Below, in pieces: positions 52,835-62,306 of a stretch of DNA of 64,000 nt. The stretch's first letter is position 1. Each line of letters opens with the position of its first letter. Both the position numbers and the translations under genes were made by a program. The notes under the pieces are model-generated. The model was given only the letters and a program-made list of their open reading frames with translations. It was not told the origin of the DNA and did not search any database. The DNA is taken from the NCBI GenBank assembly GCA_963773745.1, contig CAVZCL010000001.1:558001-622000 (forward strand), written 5' to 3'. Source of the stretch: UBA5069 sp963773745 (GTDB lineage: Bacteria > Chloroflexota > Anaerolineae > Caldilineales > Caldilineaceae).

Positions 52835-53822
52835 TCAGTCGCGCGCCAACGGCACTGCGCTCGCCGGCTCAAAGCGTTGCTCGGATGTCGTCCAAAAACG
52901 CACGCCGTGGCGTGTGGTCAGGCGCGCGCGGCCGCTGCGCGCCAGTGCCTCGAGCGCCGCCGCAACAGCTGTGCTCTCGCTCCCTGCCAATGCCTGCGCC
53001 ACCTGCGCTTCGCTCATGGGGTGGCGCTTGAAGACGGCCAGCAACTCTTCTTCGGGATCAGCGCCCAGCGCAAACTCAAACGAAACGCCGCTGGGCGGCA
53101 CGACTGCGGCCCCGCCGTGGAGCACGCTGCCAAGGATTGCCGTGGCGCGCATGAGCCCCTCACTGTCAGGCGGCTGAATCCACGGTTCGGTCGGCGGCCG
53201 ATCAGGCAGAGTCAGATGAACCTGGTCGGGCTCGGCACGGCGCGAGCAGCTTTGCCAGCGCGCGCAGCGACGCATCATCATCGTTGACACCGCGCAGCAA
53301 CATCACTTCAATCCACAGCCGTCCCGAGTAGATGCGCCGAAATGCCACCAGACCCTGCACCATATTTGCCAGATGCAGGTCAGGATGGGGACGATGGATG
53401 CGGCGGTAGAGCGCCTCGCTGCCTGCGCTGAGGGTAGGCATGACCACATCAGCAGCGCTCAGTTCGTCACGCAGCGCAGGATCGCCCAGGAGGGCGCCAT
53501 TGGTGATGACGGCCACGGGCACCGCCGTAAGCTCCTGCACGCGGCGTATCATCCACCCCAGCCCGCTGTGCAGCGTTGGCTCACCCGAACCGACAAAAGA
53601 GACGAAGTCGATGGCGCCCGGTGGGTGCGCTGCCAGCGCAGCGCTCACCTCGTCCACAATTTCGGCGCGCGGCACCCACTCACGCCGCTCGTTCACGAGG
53701 GGTGACGTTCGCCCCAGTTGGCAGTAGGCACAGTTCCAGTTGCACGTCTTCAGAGGAATCGGATCGACGCCCAGCGACTGGCCCAGGCGGCGTGAGGGGA
53801 TTGGGCCATAGACATATTGCAT
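52835..53822 (-). CDS. Radical SAM protein with C-terminal winged-helix-like domain (one frameshift)
   Basis: About 327 residues from ATG 53822. The start YVYGPIPSRRLGQSLGVDPIPLKTCNWNCAYCQLG has the radical SAM C-x3-C-x2-C motif. FVGSGEPTL is the GGE-type SAM motif, and VITNGALL follows. It belongs to the COG0731-like group of unknown substrate. Near 53235 the frame changes and continues EPDQVHLTLPDRPPTEPWIQPP, then a small domain (EEELLAVFKRHPMSEAQVAQALAGSESTAVAAALEALARSGRARLTTRHGVRFW) that looks like a winged helix. It could be a tRNA- or protein-modifying enzyme. Confidence 0.82.
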
Positions 53823-53888
53823 GCAGAAGTTCCTGACTCAGCGAGGCGCAAAGCGCAACAGGCGCAAATGCGCCACGCTGATGTCGCC

Positions 53889-54338
53889 TCAATATCCGTT
53901 TTGGGCGCGAACGAGGAGCAAAGGCCTGTCGGCGCGGTGCAGCACACCCGCTGCCACACTGCCGTAGAAGACTCGGTTGAGGCCGGTGCGCCCGTGGCTT
54001 GCCATGGCAATCAAGTCACATCCCTCGCGGTCAGCGACGTCATTGATGGCCATGACCACAGGCCCATTCTCCACAACGGAGCGCACGTCAATATGCTTGC
54101 TGCGCAGCGAGCCCTCCTGCGCGTCCAGGTAGGCACGCGCCTGCGCAATATAGCGCTTGGTCTCTGCCATGGCGTCATAGGGCGCAATGTCGTAGGGCGA
54201 AACGAGCGCCAGACTCGTCTCCACAACCTGCAGCAGGGTAATGCGCGAGCCGAACTTGGCAGCAATTTCCTCTACATAGGGAAGAATGCGCTCGGCGCGT
54301 GACGACCCATCCAGCGGGACCAGGATGTTTGCGTACAT
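53889..54338 (-). CDS. Universal stress protein
   Basis: 149 residues from ATG 54338, with AAGGAGGATG at proper distance. It is a UspA fold: MYANILVPLDGSSRAERILPYVEEIAAKFG, ITLLQVVET, and the ATP-binding end CDLIAMASHGRTGLNRVFYGSVAAGVLHRADRPLLLVR (G-x2-G-x9-G-S). It probably binds ATP and supports survival under stress. It has its own promoter and stands as a single gene. Confidence 0.93.
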   Translation of the reverse strand: MYANILVPLDGSSRAERILPYVEEIAAKFGSRITLLQVVETSLALVSPYDIAPYDAMAETKRYIAQARAYLDAQEGSLRSKHIDVRSVVENGPVVMAINDVADREGCDLIAMASHGRTGLNRVFYGSVAAGVLHRADRPLLLVRAQNGY

Positions 54339-54387
54339 GTGACCATCCTCCTTGATGGCGGTACTCGACGTTGAATACGCTGGCCCT

Positions 54388-54416
54388 ATTATATACCGCG
54401 GCGCGTCACAAGGCAA
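54388..54416 (-). promoter_or_regulatory. Promoter of the universal stress protein gene
   Basis: Minus strand TTGCCT (54416-54411), a 17-base spacer, perfect TATAAT (54393-54388), 50 bases before the ATG at 54338. Confidence 0.7.
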
Positions 54417-54507
54417 CGCCAAGGGGGTGCCGTCTCAGGGCTTCCCGCGCAGCCTTACGCATTATCCTATTCCGACAGTTCTCTTGCGCAGATATGCACC
54501 ACATGGT

Positions 54508-55419
54508 TCAGGCAGTGTGCAGCTGCCAGATGCGCACGCGCCCGTCGGCCGCGCTGCACGCAACCAGGGCACCGTTGGGCGACCACGCGACGCCATACAC
54601 GCCCTTGACCTTGAGATTGATCGTCTCCAGGCGCTCAAGACTGTGCGCATCGAAAAGCGCCAGCGTGTGCGCTGCGGTCGCGGCGAGCAATGCACCATCG
54701 GGCGAAATGCGCAGGGACGAGATTCCCGGCAGGTCGAGTGATGCGTCAAAGTAACATTCACCACTTGCGGCTCTAAATCGGCGCACGACCCCCATGCCGT
54801 CGTACGTTGCGATGGTCGCTCCATCGTCTTCCCAGCCAACCAGGCCGCTGACGATGCTGTGACCCTGCAAATCGTGAAGCAGTGCGCCATCAGGCACGCT
54901 CCAGATCATGACGCTCTGGCCCAGGCCACTGGAGGCGAGCAGGGCGCCATTGGGCGAGAACGCGACCGCAAACGCGTTGCGTGCATGGCCCTTGAGGGTG
55001 GCGCGCAATGTGCCCGAGGGCAGGTCATAGAGCAGGACGCGGCTATCATACGAAGCGGTGGCGAGCAACGTCTCGTTGGGTGAGAGCGCCGCGCTGCTCA
55101 CTGGCTTCTTGTGTCCCTCAAGGCGCTGAAGCAGTTCACCGCTGGGGAAGGCCCAAAAGCATGTGCTCTTGTCAGAGGAGGTGGTGATGAGGCGCGATTC
55201 ATCAGCGTTGAGCGTCGCCGATGTGACTGCATTGGCATGGCCGCTGAATGTCCCGACCGGCGCCCAGTCGGCTGTCGACCACAGGCGAACGAGAGGCTCA
55301 GTGCCGGTTGTCACCAACAGTGGCGACTTCCGGGCAAAGAGGAGTGCAGCCGCGTGGCCTGGGTGCGCTTCAATGACGGTCGGCGCCTGGGCTGCAAGAC
55401 TTGCGAGGCTGTTTGCCAT
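54508..55419 (-). CDS. WD40-repeat protein
   Basis: 303 residues from ATG 55419, with GAGGGGGAATC before it. At least six WD40 blades are visible, each with a G-H then S/A-x-x-x-D/N-G pattern, for example VGTFSGHANAVTSATLNADESRLITTSSDKSTCFW, RLEGHKKPVSSAALSPNETLLATASYDSRVLLY and LKGHARNAFAVAFSPNGALLASSGLGQSVMIW, ending GVAWSPNGALVACSAADGRVRIWQLH. There are no other domains and no signal peptide, so it is a cytoplasmic beta-propeller, probably a binding platform. The partner is unknown. Confidence 0.88.
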   Translation of the reverse strand: MANSLASLAAQAPTVIEAHPGHAAALLFARKSPLLVTTGTEPLVRLWSTADWAPVGTFSGHANAVTSATLNADESRLITTSSDKSTCFWAFPSGELLQRLEGHKKPVSSAALSPNETLLATASYDSRVLLYDLPSGTLRATLKGHARNAFAVAFSPNGALLASSGLGQSVMIWSVPDGALLHDLQGHSIVSGLVGWEDDGATIATYDGMGVVRRFRAASGECYFDASLDLPGISSLRISPDGALLAATAAHTLALFDAHSLERLETINLKVKGVYGVAWSPNGALVACSAADGRVRIWQLHTA

Positions 55420-55516
55420 CAGATTCCCCCTCTATCCTGTGAATACCCACACTGGCCCGGACCACGCAGGTGACGGCTAAAACCGACAAGGTATGAACAC
55501 CCGCGCACGGAACGCA

Positions 55517-55546
55517 AACGGCGACGCCCGTGGGGGCGTCGCCGTT
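55517..55546 (-). terminator. Hairpin downstream of the SH3-like gene
   Basis: AACGGCGACGCCC / GGGCGTCGCCGTT with a four-base loop, 30-60 bases past the stop at 55578 on the minus strand. The following T run is weak (TGCGTT), so termination is only likely. Confidence 0.6.
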
Positions 55547-55577
55547 GAGTCAGGCTGTCACAAGCACCCCTGAGCCG

Positions 55578-56483
55578 CTAATCCGCAAGGTCAAGCAGCG
55601 TCATGTTGCTATCATTGGCTGCGGCCCACGCATTCTTGCCGTCGTCCAGCTGCACTTCCCACCACACAATCGTATCGGAGTTGCCCTTCAACATGGTCGG
55701 CCCACCGATGACGGTCGCCTGCGCGCCATCCTGCATGTAGCCCACAACGTCGCCGGCGTTCGCCCCAGGCTGTGTGCGCAGCGTCAGTATAGCCCCATCG
55801 CGAATCTTGACGCGCCGGCCAATTGTAATGTCGGCGGGAGCGTTTCGGCTCGGCGGCAGCTCAATTTCGGGAACAACAACGGCCGGCAGCGGCTGTTCAA
55901 CCGGCGTCAGCGACGATTCGGGGATGAGAATGTCGCCTATCGCATCGCCTTGCTCAATGACGCCGCCACTTACCGGCCCGACGACTGCCAGTGTCGGCTC
56001 ACCTTCGCGCATGCGGCTGACAATGCCGGCGAGCAGCGCAAGCAATACCAGTGCGATGACGCTGACGGCCGCGACTTTCCACAAAGAGGCAAGGATGCCC
56101 AGCTTCCCGCCCTCCTGCTCATCGTCCGCGGCAAAGTCTTCACCGGGACCAAGCGGTATATGGAGCGGCTCGCTGCGCAGGAAGCTCTGCCACACCTGCA
56201 GCGGCAGCTCATCCGGGCCGGAGTAGCGCTCCTCAATAATGTGCTGCGACTGGCGCACGGCAATGCGGCCCGTGTCATCGGTGGCCGCGCCATTGAGGTG
56301 CAGTTCGGCGCGCACAGGGCGCTTGCGGCTGTCGACGAGCACAAGCAAGCTGGCAATGGGCTTGCCCTCGTTGTCGGCCACAGAGAAATAGTCGGCCAGA
56401 GTCAATTGTACGAGATCGCGAGCGCGGGGAGACGGAGCAGTCGGGTTGCCGGCCATGGGCGCGGCGAGTGTTTGCTGGGTCAT
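55578..56483 (-). CDS. Single-pass membrane protein with extracytoplasmic SH3-like domain
   Basis: 301 residues from ATG 56483; an in-frame TTG eight codons earlier is possible but has no better ribosome site. The first ~130 residues are cytoplasmic (DLVQLTLADYFSVADNEGKPIASLLVLVDSRKRPVRAELHL). A membrane helix follows (VAAVSVIALVLLALLAGIV), then a Pro-rich linker, then an SH3b-like domain near the end (IGRRVKIRDGAILTLRTQPGANAGDVVGYMQDGAQATVIGGP...WWEVQLDDGKNAWAAANDSNM). The latter fold often binds cell wall. Function unknown. Confidence 0.68.
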   Translation of the reverse strand: MTQQTLAAPMAGNPTAPSPRARDLVQLTLADYFSVADNEGKPIASLLVLVDSRKRPVRAELHLNGAATDDTGRIAVRQSQHIIEERYSGPDELPLQVWQSFLRSEPLHIPLGPGEDFAADDEQEGGKLGILASLWKVAAVSVIALVLLALLAGIVSRMREGEPTLAVVGPVSGGVIEQGDAIGDILIPESSLTPVEQPLPAVVVPEIELPPSRNAPADITIGRRVKIRDGAILTLRTQPGANAGDVVGYMQDGAQATVIGGPTMLKGNSDTIVWWEVQLDDGKNAWAAANDSNMTLLDLAD

Positions 56484-56638
56484 TGTGGGTCTCGATGTTT
56501 TGCTCAATGGGGGAGCAATGCCGACGACACTCCCCAGGGACGATGCGGCTTAGCCGGTGCGATGTTGCGTCAGAGAAAATCCAGCGTCAGTTGGTCTGGC
56601 AAGAATTGAGATGGATGGCGTGAACGCGCGGTGCAGAA

Positions 56639-57592
56639 TCAAACTGCGCCCGCATTGTACGACAAAAGTGCAAACGGCGCAATGCACGAAAAGAACGGTG
56701 CGCGTAGTGGGCGAGTGCAGCTATGCACGATCTTGAAGCTTGGGTTTACCAGAAGCGTCTGAGGGTAGTCATCAGGATCATCAGCGCTGTCAACCTCGTC
56801 ATTCGCATACTTCGGCGGGAAATAGCGACTGAAATCGATTAGGTCATTCTCCAGCACAAGGCGAAAGTCGAGTTCTGGCCAATACAGGCTTTCGCAAGGA
56901 TACCCGCTGACCGCGGAGCTCTCATAAGCGTCTTCTGAAGCTTGCGCCGCAACCTGCCGGAGTCCAGCGTCCTGGAGGCGGTCACCAATCAACTTTGCGA
57001 CTTCAAACTCAAGCTGAAAGACGCTTTCTCTGGCCTCACGGCTATGCGAACAGATTTTGCACTCACGCAACGGCAATCCATGGCCGCACGTGGTGGTATG
57101 TGAGAACAATGCGGGCCAGCTTCGCACAAGCCCAATTGCAACGGTCGACTTGCCACATTCTGGACAGCCTATCCTCAGCTCCGCGCCAACGCTGAGCACA
57201 AGCAGACGACCGCAGAATCTGCAGGGCGTTTTGAGCAGAAGCCGGTTCCGCTCGTACAGGCACTTGGGGCGATTGGAGCAGCGAATCACGCTCCGAACAT
57301 CGGCCCCAATTCTATCTCGATGGATTTCCAAACGGCCGTCGCAGCAGAGCGGGCACGCGACATCAAGCGATTCTCGAAACGAACCTCGGCAAAACGAGTT
57401 GCAGTCGAAGACCGGTTCTGATAGCAGCGCGCGGAACATGCGCGCCGACTGGTTGGTCCGCAGGACGCAAACGCCACACGGAAGCGGGGCGGAGAGTGGA
57501 ATCTCACCCATCTCTCCTATCTGCGCGCATTCTGCAGCGGAAAAGGCAACGAAGCTTGAGCAGTCCAGACAGGTGTGGTGACGCTCCATCAT
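56639..57592 (-). CDS. Zinc-ribbon protein, last gene of the HerA/NurA operon
   Basis: 317 residues from ATG 57592 (GGGAGGTCA before it), 51 bases after the HerA stop. I do not recognise a family. Many Cys pairs suggest several zinc ribbons: HTCLDCSSF, CGVCVLR, ACPLCCDGRLEI, IRCSNRPKC, TPCRFCGRLLVL, GCPECGKSTV, TTCGHGLPLRECKICSH. The arrangement around residues 80-125 resembles the zinc finger of topoisomerase I or restriction-associated ribbons. An acidic stretch (NDEVDSADDPDDYPQ) and a Cys-poor end follow. It is less G/C-rich than the other operon genes, which may mean later acquisition. DNA binding is a reasonable guess. Confidence 0.55.
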   Translation of the reverse strand: MMERHHTCLDCSSFVAFSAAECAQIGEMGEIPLSAPLPCGVCVLRTNQSARMFRALLSEPVFDCNSFCRGSFRESLDVACPLCCDGRLEIHRDRIGADVRSVIRCSNRPKCLYERNRLLLKTPCRFCGRLLVLSVGAELRIGCPECGKSTVAIGLVRSWPALFSHTTTCGHGLPLRECKICSHSREARESVFQLEFEVAKLIGDRLQDAGLRQVAAQASEDAYESSAVSGYPCESLYWPELDFRLVLENDLIDFSRYFPPKYANDEVDSADDPDDYPQTLLVNPSFKIVHSCTRPLRAPFFSCIAPFALLSYNAGAV

Positions 57593-57643
57593 TGACCTCC
57601 CGACGGGCGGGCGTTCATGCGCACAAGTACACGCCTTCTGCTC

Positions 57644-59500
57644 CTACTCCACCATGCGCAGCTTGCAGGGCGTGGGATGGATGGTGACCAGCAGCGGGCG
57701 CGCCATGCTGGTGAAGGAGACGATTGCCTGGCCCGGGGCGAGGTTGGGTAGGCGCGTCCACAGACCGTTGTCAACGCCGCCAATCATGCGCTTGAGCCGG
57801 TTGGCCATGTTGACGTCGGAAATCTTGTGGATGATGGTGTTGTTGACGAGGCCCAGCACTTCATCGGGCAGGTGCTGCGGCAGCTGCGTTACGAAGACGA
57901 GGCCCAGCCAGCGTTTGCGCCCACGGCGGGCAATGCGCGCCACCTGTTCAAAGAGCGTCTCCATCTTGGCAATGCGCTCGGTGGAGAGGAACTCGTGCGC
58001 TTCCTCAATCACAATCATCATCGGCGTGGGCGAGCGTCCGGCCCGCTCGGCGGCCTCGTACGCCGCTTCCTGCTGCTCCTGAATGCCGCGCAGCAGGCTG
58101 GCGATGACGAGGTTGTTGATGGTGGTCGAATCGCTGTCACTCAGGTCAATGATCGTCGTCTGTCCGGGCACAGCAAGGGCGGCAAAGTCCACCGGCGGCG
58201 CCTTGGCATTGTCGAAGACATTCGTGCGCGAGAGGCGGAAAAGCTTGCTCACCAGCGTGCGCCAGCTAATCGCGTGGTTCGTCTCCACCTGGTTGATGCG
58301 CTCGTCGTAGCGCCGGCGGTTATCGCCGTCGCGGAAGATGCGGTTGAAGGGCTCGAAGCTCGTGCGGTTGATGCGGCTGCTGATTGATTGCGCCACGTCC
58401 AGGAGCATGGAGAGGGTCATGCGCGGATAGCCGGAGACGTACTCGTCAAGGTCAAGCACGCGCCGCTCGTCGTCGGCGTTGTCGCGGCTGGGGAAGATAC
58501 CCACGTCGCGCAGAATAAGCTTGGCAGCGTCGTAGGCCTTGAAGTAACGGTCCTCCTGCGCCTCGCTCAGCCCCATGATTTCGGCCGCGGCATATGGCGA
58601 GATGCTCGAGAAGTCGAGCCGGAAGGGCGTCTGCGCCACGCCCGAGGGGGCCGTGGTGTCGCGCCCGACCAGGTAGCGCACGTGCACCGGCCCCGCCCCG
58701 TGCGGACTGCGGCCCGCCCGCTGCAGCAGGCGCAACATGGTGGGATCGACCGTGGGCCGGCCAATCTCCGTGTACTCGCCTTCGGTGTCGAAGAGGACGG
58801 TGGCCATGCCATTGCGCGCGAATTCGGCGATCATGCCGGAGACGGTTGTGGACTTGCCGCCGCCGGTTGTGCCCAGCACGGCCACGTGGCGCGGCAGCAC
58901 TGTCTTGCGGCGGGCAGGCACCTGCACGGCCATGGACTCGAAGCCCACCGCCAACCCAAGCTCAATCGGCTCCGGTTGCAGCAGCCCCAACTGCATGCTC
59001 GTCTCTTCTTCGCCCAGCACAAGCACGGGGCTGTTGGGGAGCGGGCGATAGCGTGGCGGCACCAGCGCGCCGTCAACCTCCTCACCCAGAATCTCCACCT
59101 GCACGCGCCCATGATAGCGGGGCATGAACTGCGTGCCGCGCACCGTGGTCGTTACCACAATAGGCGCATCGGCGCGCAGGCCATCGGGCTCGGCAAAGGG
59201 TCCCTCAACGACCGCGCCCAGGTACTGGCGACCGTCGCCCCCCGTGTCGGCCGACCGGCTCAGGATGCGCACAAGCGCCTGCGCCGGCACACGCCCAATT
59301 GCGTCGGCGGGCAGCAGCACCGTCACCGTGTTGTCTCGGCTGCCCGGCACATCGAACATGGTGCGGCCGGCCGCCTCGGCTTCCTGCGCCGACACAACCA
59401 CGGGGCCACCGCTCTGTGCGATGTCCTGTTCCAGTTCGTGGGCAAAGAGGGCGCCCGGGCCGGGCAGCGATGGGTTCGAATGGGGTTGCGTAAGGCTCAC
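57644..59500 (-). CDS. herA: HerA-type DNA translocase/ATPase
   Basis: 618 residues from a GTG at 59500, with TGGAGAAATTCT before it. An N-terminal HAS-barrel-like part (NTVTVLLPADAIGRVPAQALVRI, YLGAVVEGPFAEPDGL) is followed by the RecA-like motor: Walker A GTTGGGKST (210-218), FDTEGEYTEIGRP, DLSDSDSTTINNLVIASLL, Walker B MMIVIEEAHEFLS, and RIARRGRKRWLGLVFVTQLPQHLPDEVLGLVNNTIIHKI, the sensor/arginine-finger region typical of HerA. HerA hexamers drive DNA through NurA in end resection, or serve bacterial defence systems. It lies 57 bases after the NurA-like gene, matching that partnership. Confidence 0.88.
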   Translation of the reverse strand: MSLTQPHSNPSLPGPGALFAHELEQDIAQSGGPVVVSAQEAEAAGRTMFDVPGSRDNTVTVLLPADAIGRVPAQALVRILSRSADTGGDGRQYLGAVVEGPFAEPDGLRADAPIVVTTTVRGTQFMPRYHGRVQVEILGEEVDGALVPPRYRPLPNSPVLVLGEEETSMQLGLLQPEPIELGLAVGFESMAVQVPARRKTVLPRHVAVLGTTGGGKSTTVSGMIAEFARNGMATVLFDTEGEYTEIGRPTVDPTMLRLLQRAGRSPHGAGPVHVRYLVGRDTTAPSGVAQTPFRLDFSSISPYAAAEIMGLSEAQEDRYFKAYDAAKLILRDVGIFPSRDNADDERRVLDLDEYVSGYPRMTLSMLLDVAQSISSRINRTSFEPFNRIFRDGDNRRRYDERINQVETNHAISWRTLVSKLFRLSRTNVFDNAKAPPVDFAALAVPGQTTIIDLSDSDSTTINNLVIASLLRGIQEQQEAAYEAAERAGRSPTPMMIVIEEAHEFLSTERIAKMETLFEQVARIARRGRKRWLGLVFVTQLPQHLPDEVLGLVNNTIIHKISDVNMANRLKRMIGGVDNGLWTRLPNLAPGQAIVSFTSMARPLLVTIHPTPCKLRMVE

Positions 59501-59557
59501 AGAATTTCTCCATTACAGGCGGCTTGCGGCGAAGTACGGCGCGTTCCTGATGAGCCA

Positions 59558-60841
59558 CTATATGCCGAAGTCGCGCCCTGAAAGCGGCCGCAGCGGTTCG
59601 CCGCTGCGCGCGTAGGCCGTCTGCACGGTGGGCACAAGGCTGTCGACGCCAAAGGTCGTACGGCAGACCGTGTCGGCCAGGTCAATGAGCATGGGAAAGC
59701 CACGGTGCTCCTGCAGCATCGCGTCGGCAATGGCCACGTGTGCGGCCATGTGCGCGTGCTCGGCGCTGGCGTAGAAGATGTAGGGCGGCGCACCCTCCCA
59801 CACACGGAAGACGCCGATCACAATCCTGTGCGCCACCTCATTATGGAAGCGTTCCATGGCCGGCCGCACGCCGTTTTCGTCGCGGTAGTGGCCGCGATCA
59901 ATCAGGTTGCGGACATCCGGTGCGAGCGTGTGGACAAGGGCGTATTCGCGCGGGCGCAGCGCGTTGCCAATCATGAGCAGGTGGCGCTTCTGTGTGCGGT
60001 GGGGCACGAAGACAAAGCGGCCGTACTCCACGTACCACTCAACCAACTCAAGGCTCTTGCGCAAATTGCCCAGCGTTGAGGCCCACAGGCCCGAGACAAG
60101 CTCAAAAGGGAGCACGCTGCCGTGGCCCATGCGCCACGTGGCCGTCGAGTTGCCACGCAGCAGCGCCCGCTCGGCGTAGGCCATGATACCGCGGCGCGCC
60201 AGATTGCTAAGCTGGTCGCGGCCGTCAGCGTATTGCCGGCGTCGCTCCAGCATGCTCATCACCTCGTCGACCGGGTTGCCGGAGCGGCTGCGCAGATCGC
60301 GCCGGAAGAGGCGGTGCGCCCAGGAGCCCTGGCGGCCATTGTACGCAACGAGGCAAACGCCAATTTGCGTAATCGTGAGCGGAAGCGTCTCGTGCACGAC
60401 GCTGATGCCGTCGCACGCCTCAACGCCGCCGTTGAAGAGGAGCCCGCCGTGCACCTGCTGGATGTGCTCGGGGTCGGCTGCGTAGACACCGGCGCAGGCG
60501 GGCGCGCCGGGCACATGGGCAAGCTGCGGGAAGACGCTGCTGCGAATGTGGCGGCTGTAGTCGTCTTCCCGAGTCAGCGCTTCGGCCACCTCAAGCTCAA
60601 GGCGGCCGTATGCTGCTATCAAGTCCTCGCCCGGGCGCCATGTTTCAAGGTCCACCGTGCGCGCGAAGGACTCGCCAAAGGACTCGTCGAAGTCGGGCAG
60701 CGAGACGGAAAAGCCGTTCTCTGTGCCAACAAGCCCATCGAGATCTTCAGCGCCGGCTGCAAGAGACGCGCCGCCAGATGCGCTACCGGCCACACCAGGG
60801 GTCGCACCGTCATGCACATAGACTTCAGATTCGTCGCTCAT
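59558..60841 (-). CDS. nurA: NurA-like nuclease-domain protein
   Basis: 427 residues; the ATG at 60841 shares a base with the preceding stop (TGATG). The N-terminal ~60 residues are acidic and low-complexity. From about residue 130 comes HVHGGLLFNGGVEACDGISV-like text (VHGGLLFNGGVEACDGISVVHETLPLT), a plausible NurA Asp-Gly site, then QIGVCLVAYNGRQGSWAHRLFRRDLRSR. A long helical middle follows. The end (VIGVFRVWEG, YIFYASAEH, GFPMLIDLADTVCRTTFGVDS) mirrors the NurA C-terminal half, where a G-(Y/F)-P-x-x-L-x-x-A-D pattern is usual. NurA is a 5'-3' exonuclease/endonuclease that acts with HerA on DNA ends. The catalytic acids need a structural check. Confidence 0.7.
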   Translation of the reverse strand: MSDESEVYVHDGATPGVAGSASGGASLAAGAEDLDGLVGTENGFSVSLPDFDESFGESFARTVDLETWRPGEDLIAAYGRLELEVAEALTREDDYSRHIRSSVFPQLAHVPGAPACAGVYAADPEHIQQVHGGLLFNGGVEACDGISVVHETLPLTITQIGVCLVAYNGRQGSWAHRLFRRDLRSRSGNPVDEVMSMLERRRQYADGRDQLSNLARRGIMAYAERALLRGNSTATWRMGHGSVLPFELVSGLWASTLGNLRKSLELVEWYVEYGRFVFVPHRTQKRHLLMIGNALRPREYALVHTLAPDVRNLIDRGHYRDENGVRPAMERFHNEVAHRIVIGVFRVWEGAPPYIFYASAEHAHMAAHVAIADAMLQEHRGFPMLIDLADTVCRTTFGVDSLVPTVQTAYARSGEPLRPLSGRDFGI

Positions 60842-61713
60842 CAAGGGGAGGGAAGCTCACTGCTGTGGGCCGCGCTGTGGCCGTGCGGCTGGAGATCGTC
60901 CACCGGTTCGGCGCTGTGCGCCTGCAGGCGGGCGCGCAGTCCGTCTATCCACGAATCGTTCCGGGTTTGCAACTGGAAGAGCTCGGCCGCGTAGCGACGC
61001 GCCGGCTCGATGGGCAGGCCAAACATATGCACGAGTATGCACTCTGCTCTCTCCATGCGGTCCTCGGGCGTTCTGCCTACCACACGATCCAGCAGCTCTT
61101 CCGGCGGGGCGAGCAGTGCCAGCGCCACCTTGTCGGCGCGGTGCTCCACCTGCCACACGGCCAGCGCATCGCCGCCTGCCACGCTGCGCTGCATGAGGTT
61201 GACCAGCGGCTGCGTCGAGAAGCCATGATAGAGCGAGCCCAGCCGCTCGGCGGTGGTGGGGCCGCGCCTGCCGTCCAGCACTTCGGCAAAGCCCTCGCCA
61301 AGCACAGAGCAGGCACGCGTGCGCGGCAGCATGTAGTCAACCAGAAAATGGGCAATCTCGTGTGCAAGGCTGAAGCGCTGTTCGTCGGCGCTGTCGGAGG
61401 CATCCACGAAGATGATGCCATTGCCGCGGTAGGCGAAGAGGCAGCCGTGGAGCAGGCGCGACGGTTCTGAGAGCACAAGGTCGCGCCGGCGCGAGCGCAG
61501 CCAGTTGCGCGCGGCGTCGGTGTGCAGCCCGGGTATGCGCACGACGGCGACAGGCAGCGCAAAGCCAAGCGCAAGCTCAAGCGTGCGCGGGTATTTTTCC
61601 TCGCCACCGGCGGCGGCCCAGAAATCGCGGACCAGGTCGCTGCATTCGGTGTCAAGCCAGGTTGTCGTCTGCTTCTTGCGGCGACTGGGCAGAAGGGTCG
61701 CTTGGGCTGTCAT
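60841..61713 (-). CDS. ImmA/IrrE-family metallopeptidase
   Basis: 290 residues from ATG 61713. The zinc motif is F-S-L-A-H118-E-I-A-H122-F in a typical ImmA/IrrE context (GIIFVDASDSADEQRFSLAHEIAHFLVDY), with the downstream Glu provided by the helical region VEHRADKVALALLAPPEEL. In the known cases, ImmA cleaves the ImmR repressor and Deinococcus IrrE cleaves the DdrO repressor to switch on DNA repair genes. Here the start overlaps the end of the upstream helical-protein gene by about 60 bases, and the stop overlaps the NurA-like gene (TGATG), so translation of the three is coupled. Target: possibly the upstream protein. Confidence 0.85.
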   Translation of the reverse strand: MTAQATLLPSRRKKQTTTWLDTECSDLVRDFWAAAGGEEKYPRTLELALGFALPVAVVRIPGLHTDAARNWLRSRRRDLVLSEPSRLLHGCLFAYRGNGIIFVDASDSADEQRFSLAHEIAHFLVDYMLPRTRACSVLGEGFAEVLDGRRGPTTAERLGSLYHGFSTQPLVNLMQRSVAGGDALAVWQVEHRADKVALALLAPPEELLDRVVGRTPEDRMERAECILVHMFGLPIEPARRYAAELFQLQTRNDSWIDGLRARLQAHSAEPVDDLQPHGHSAAHSSELPSP

Positions 61714-62306
61714 CGCGGCTCTCTTCGCGGCCGGCGGTGGGCCGCTCACTCTCTGCACTGCTTGCGGAAGGGTTGTGTTCGTCATCGATGGCGGCAGCCG
61801 GGTCATCAGCGGCAACGGCCGGGTCATCAGCGGCAGCGCCTTCGTCCGTCGACTGCCTGGGTGAACTGTACGTCTCCGGCGACTCGGCAATGCGATCGCG
61901 TGCCGCCATCATAGCCAAAATGGTGGGCGCGGGAACAGGCCGGCCTGCGGGTGCTGGGCGCAGCACCGTGATCCAGGGTGCGCGCATCCATGCTTGCCAG
62001 GGCGTCCACTTGCCGGATCAGCTGGACCAGCGAGGCAGGCGTTGCGCCCGTGTAGCGTGCGATCTCTTCGACCTGGGCACGAAAGGTGGCCTGGTCTGCG
62101 TCGGGCCTGCGGCAGAGCGCCAGCCGCACAAAGGCCAGCCGGCTGAGGCCCAGCTGCTGCTGCTGCGCGTCGCGGCTCTTGCCCTCCTGCCGCCGATAGG
62201 CTTCGAGAACGCTTGCCATATAGTTGGGGTCGCCCTCGAGACGCTGTGCCAGTTGCTCCAGCAACGGGTCACCTGCATCTGTATAGCCGCCACGTGTCTC
62301 AGTCAT
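61652..62306 (-). CDS. Helical, possibly HTH-like protein with acidic tail (one frameshift)
   Basis: About 217 residues from ATG 62306, which overlaps the sigma-factor stop (ATGACTGA). The first ~105 residues are helical: LLEQLAQRLEGDPNYMASVLEAYRRQEGKSRDAQQQQLGLSRLAFVRLALCRRPDADQATFRAQVEEIARYTGATPASLVQLIR. The QQQLGLSRLAFVRLALCRRP segment could be a helix-turn-helix, as in XRE repressors. Between about 61950 and 61990 the frame changes; the rest is a disordered acidic tail with a DDPA-type repeat (AAADDPAVAADDPAAAIDDE). Position between a sigma factor and an ImmA/IrrE protease suits a repressor or anti-sigma that is destroyed by proteolysis. This is inference. Confidence 0.55.

Noticed and set aside
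59460..59490. tRNA-like GGGTTCGAAT string
   Set aside because: It lies inside the herA start region, and no acceptor, D or anticodon stems can be folded around it.
58388..59581. 397-codon frame antisense to herA
   Set aside because: It mirrors the Walker-motif-containing gene and has a His/Arg-rich composition.
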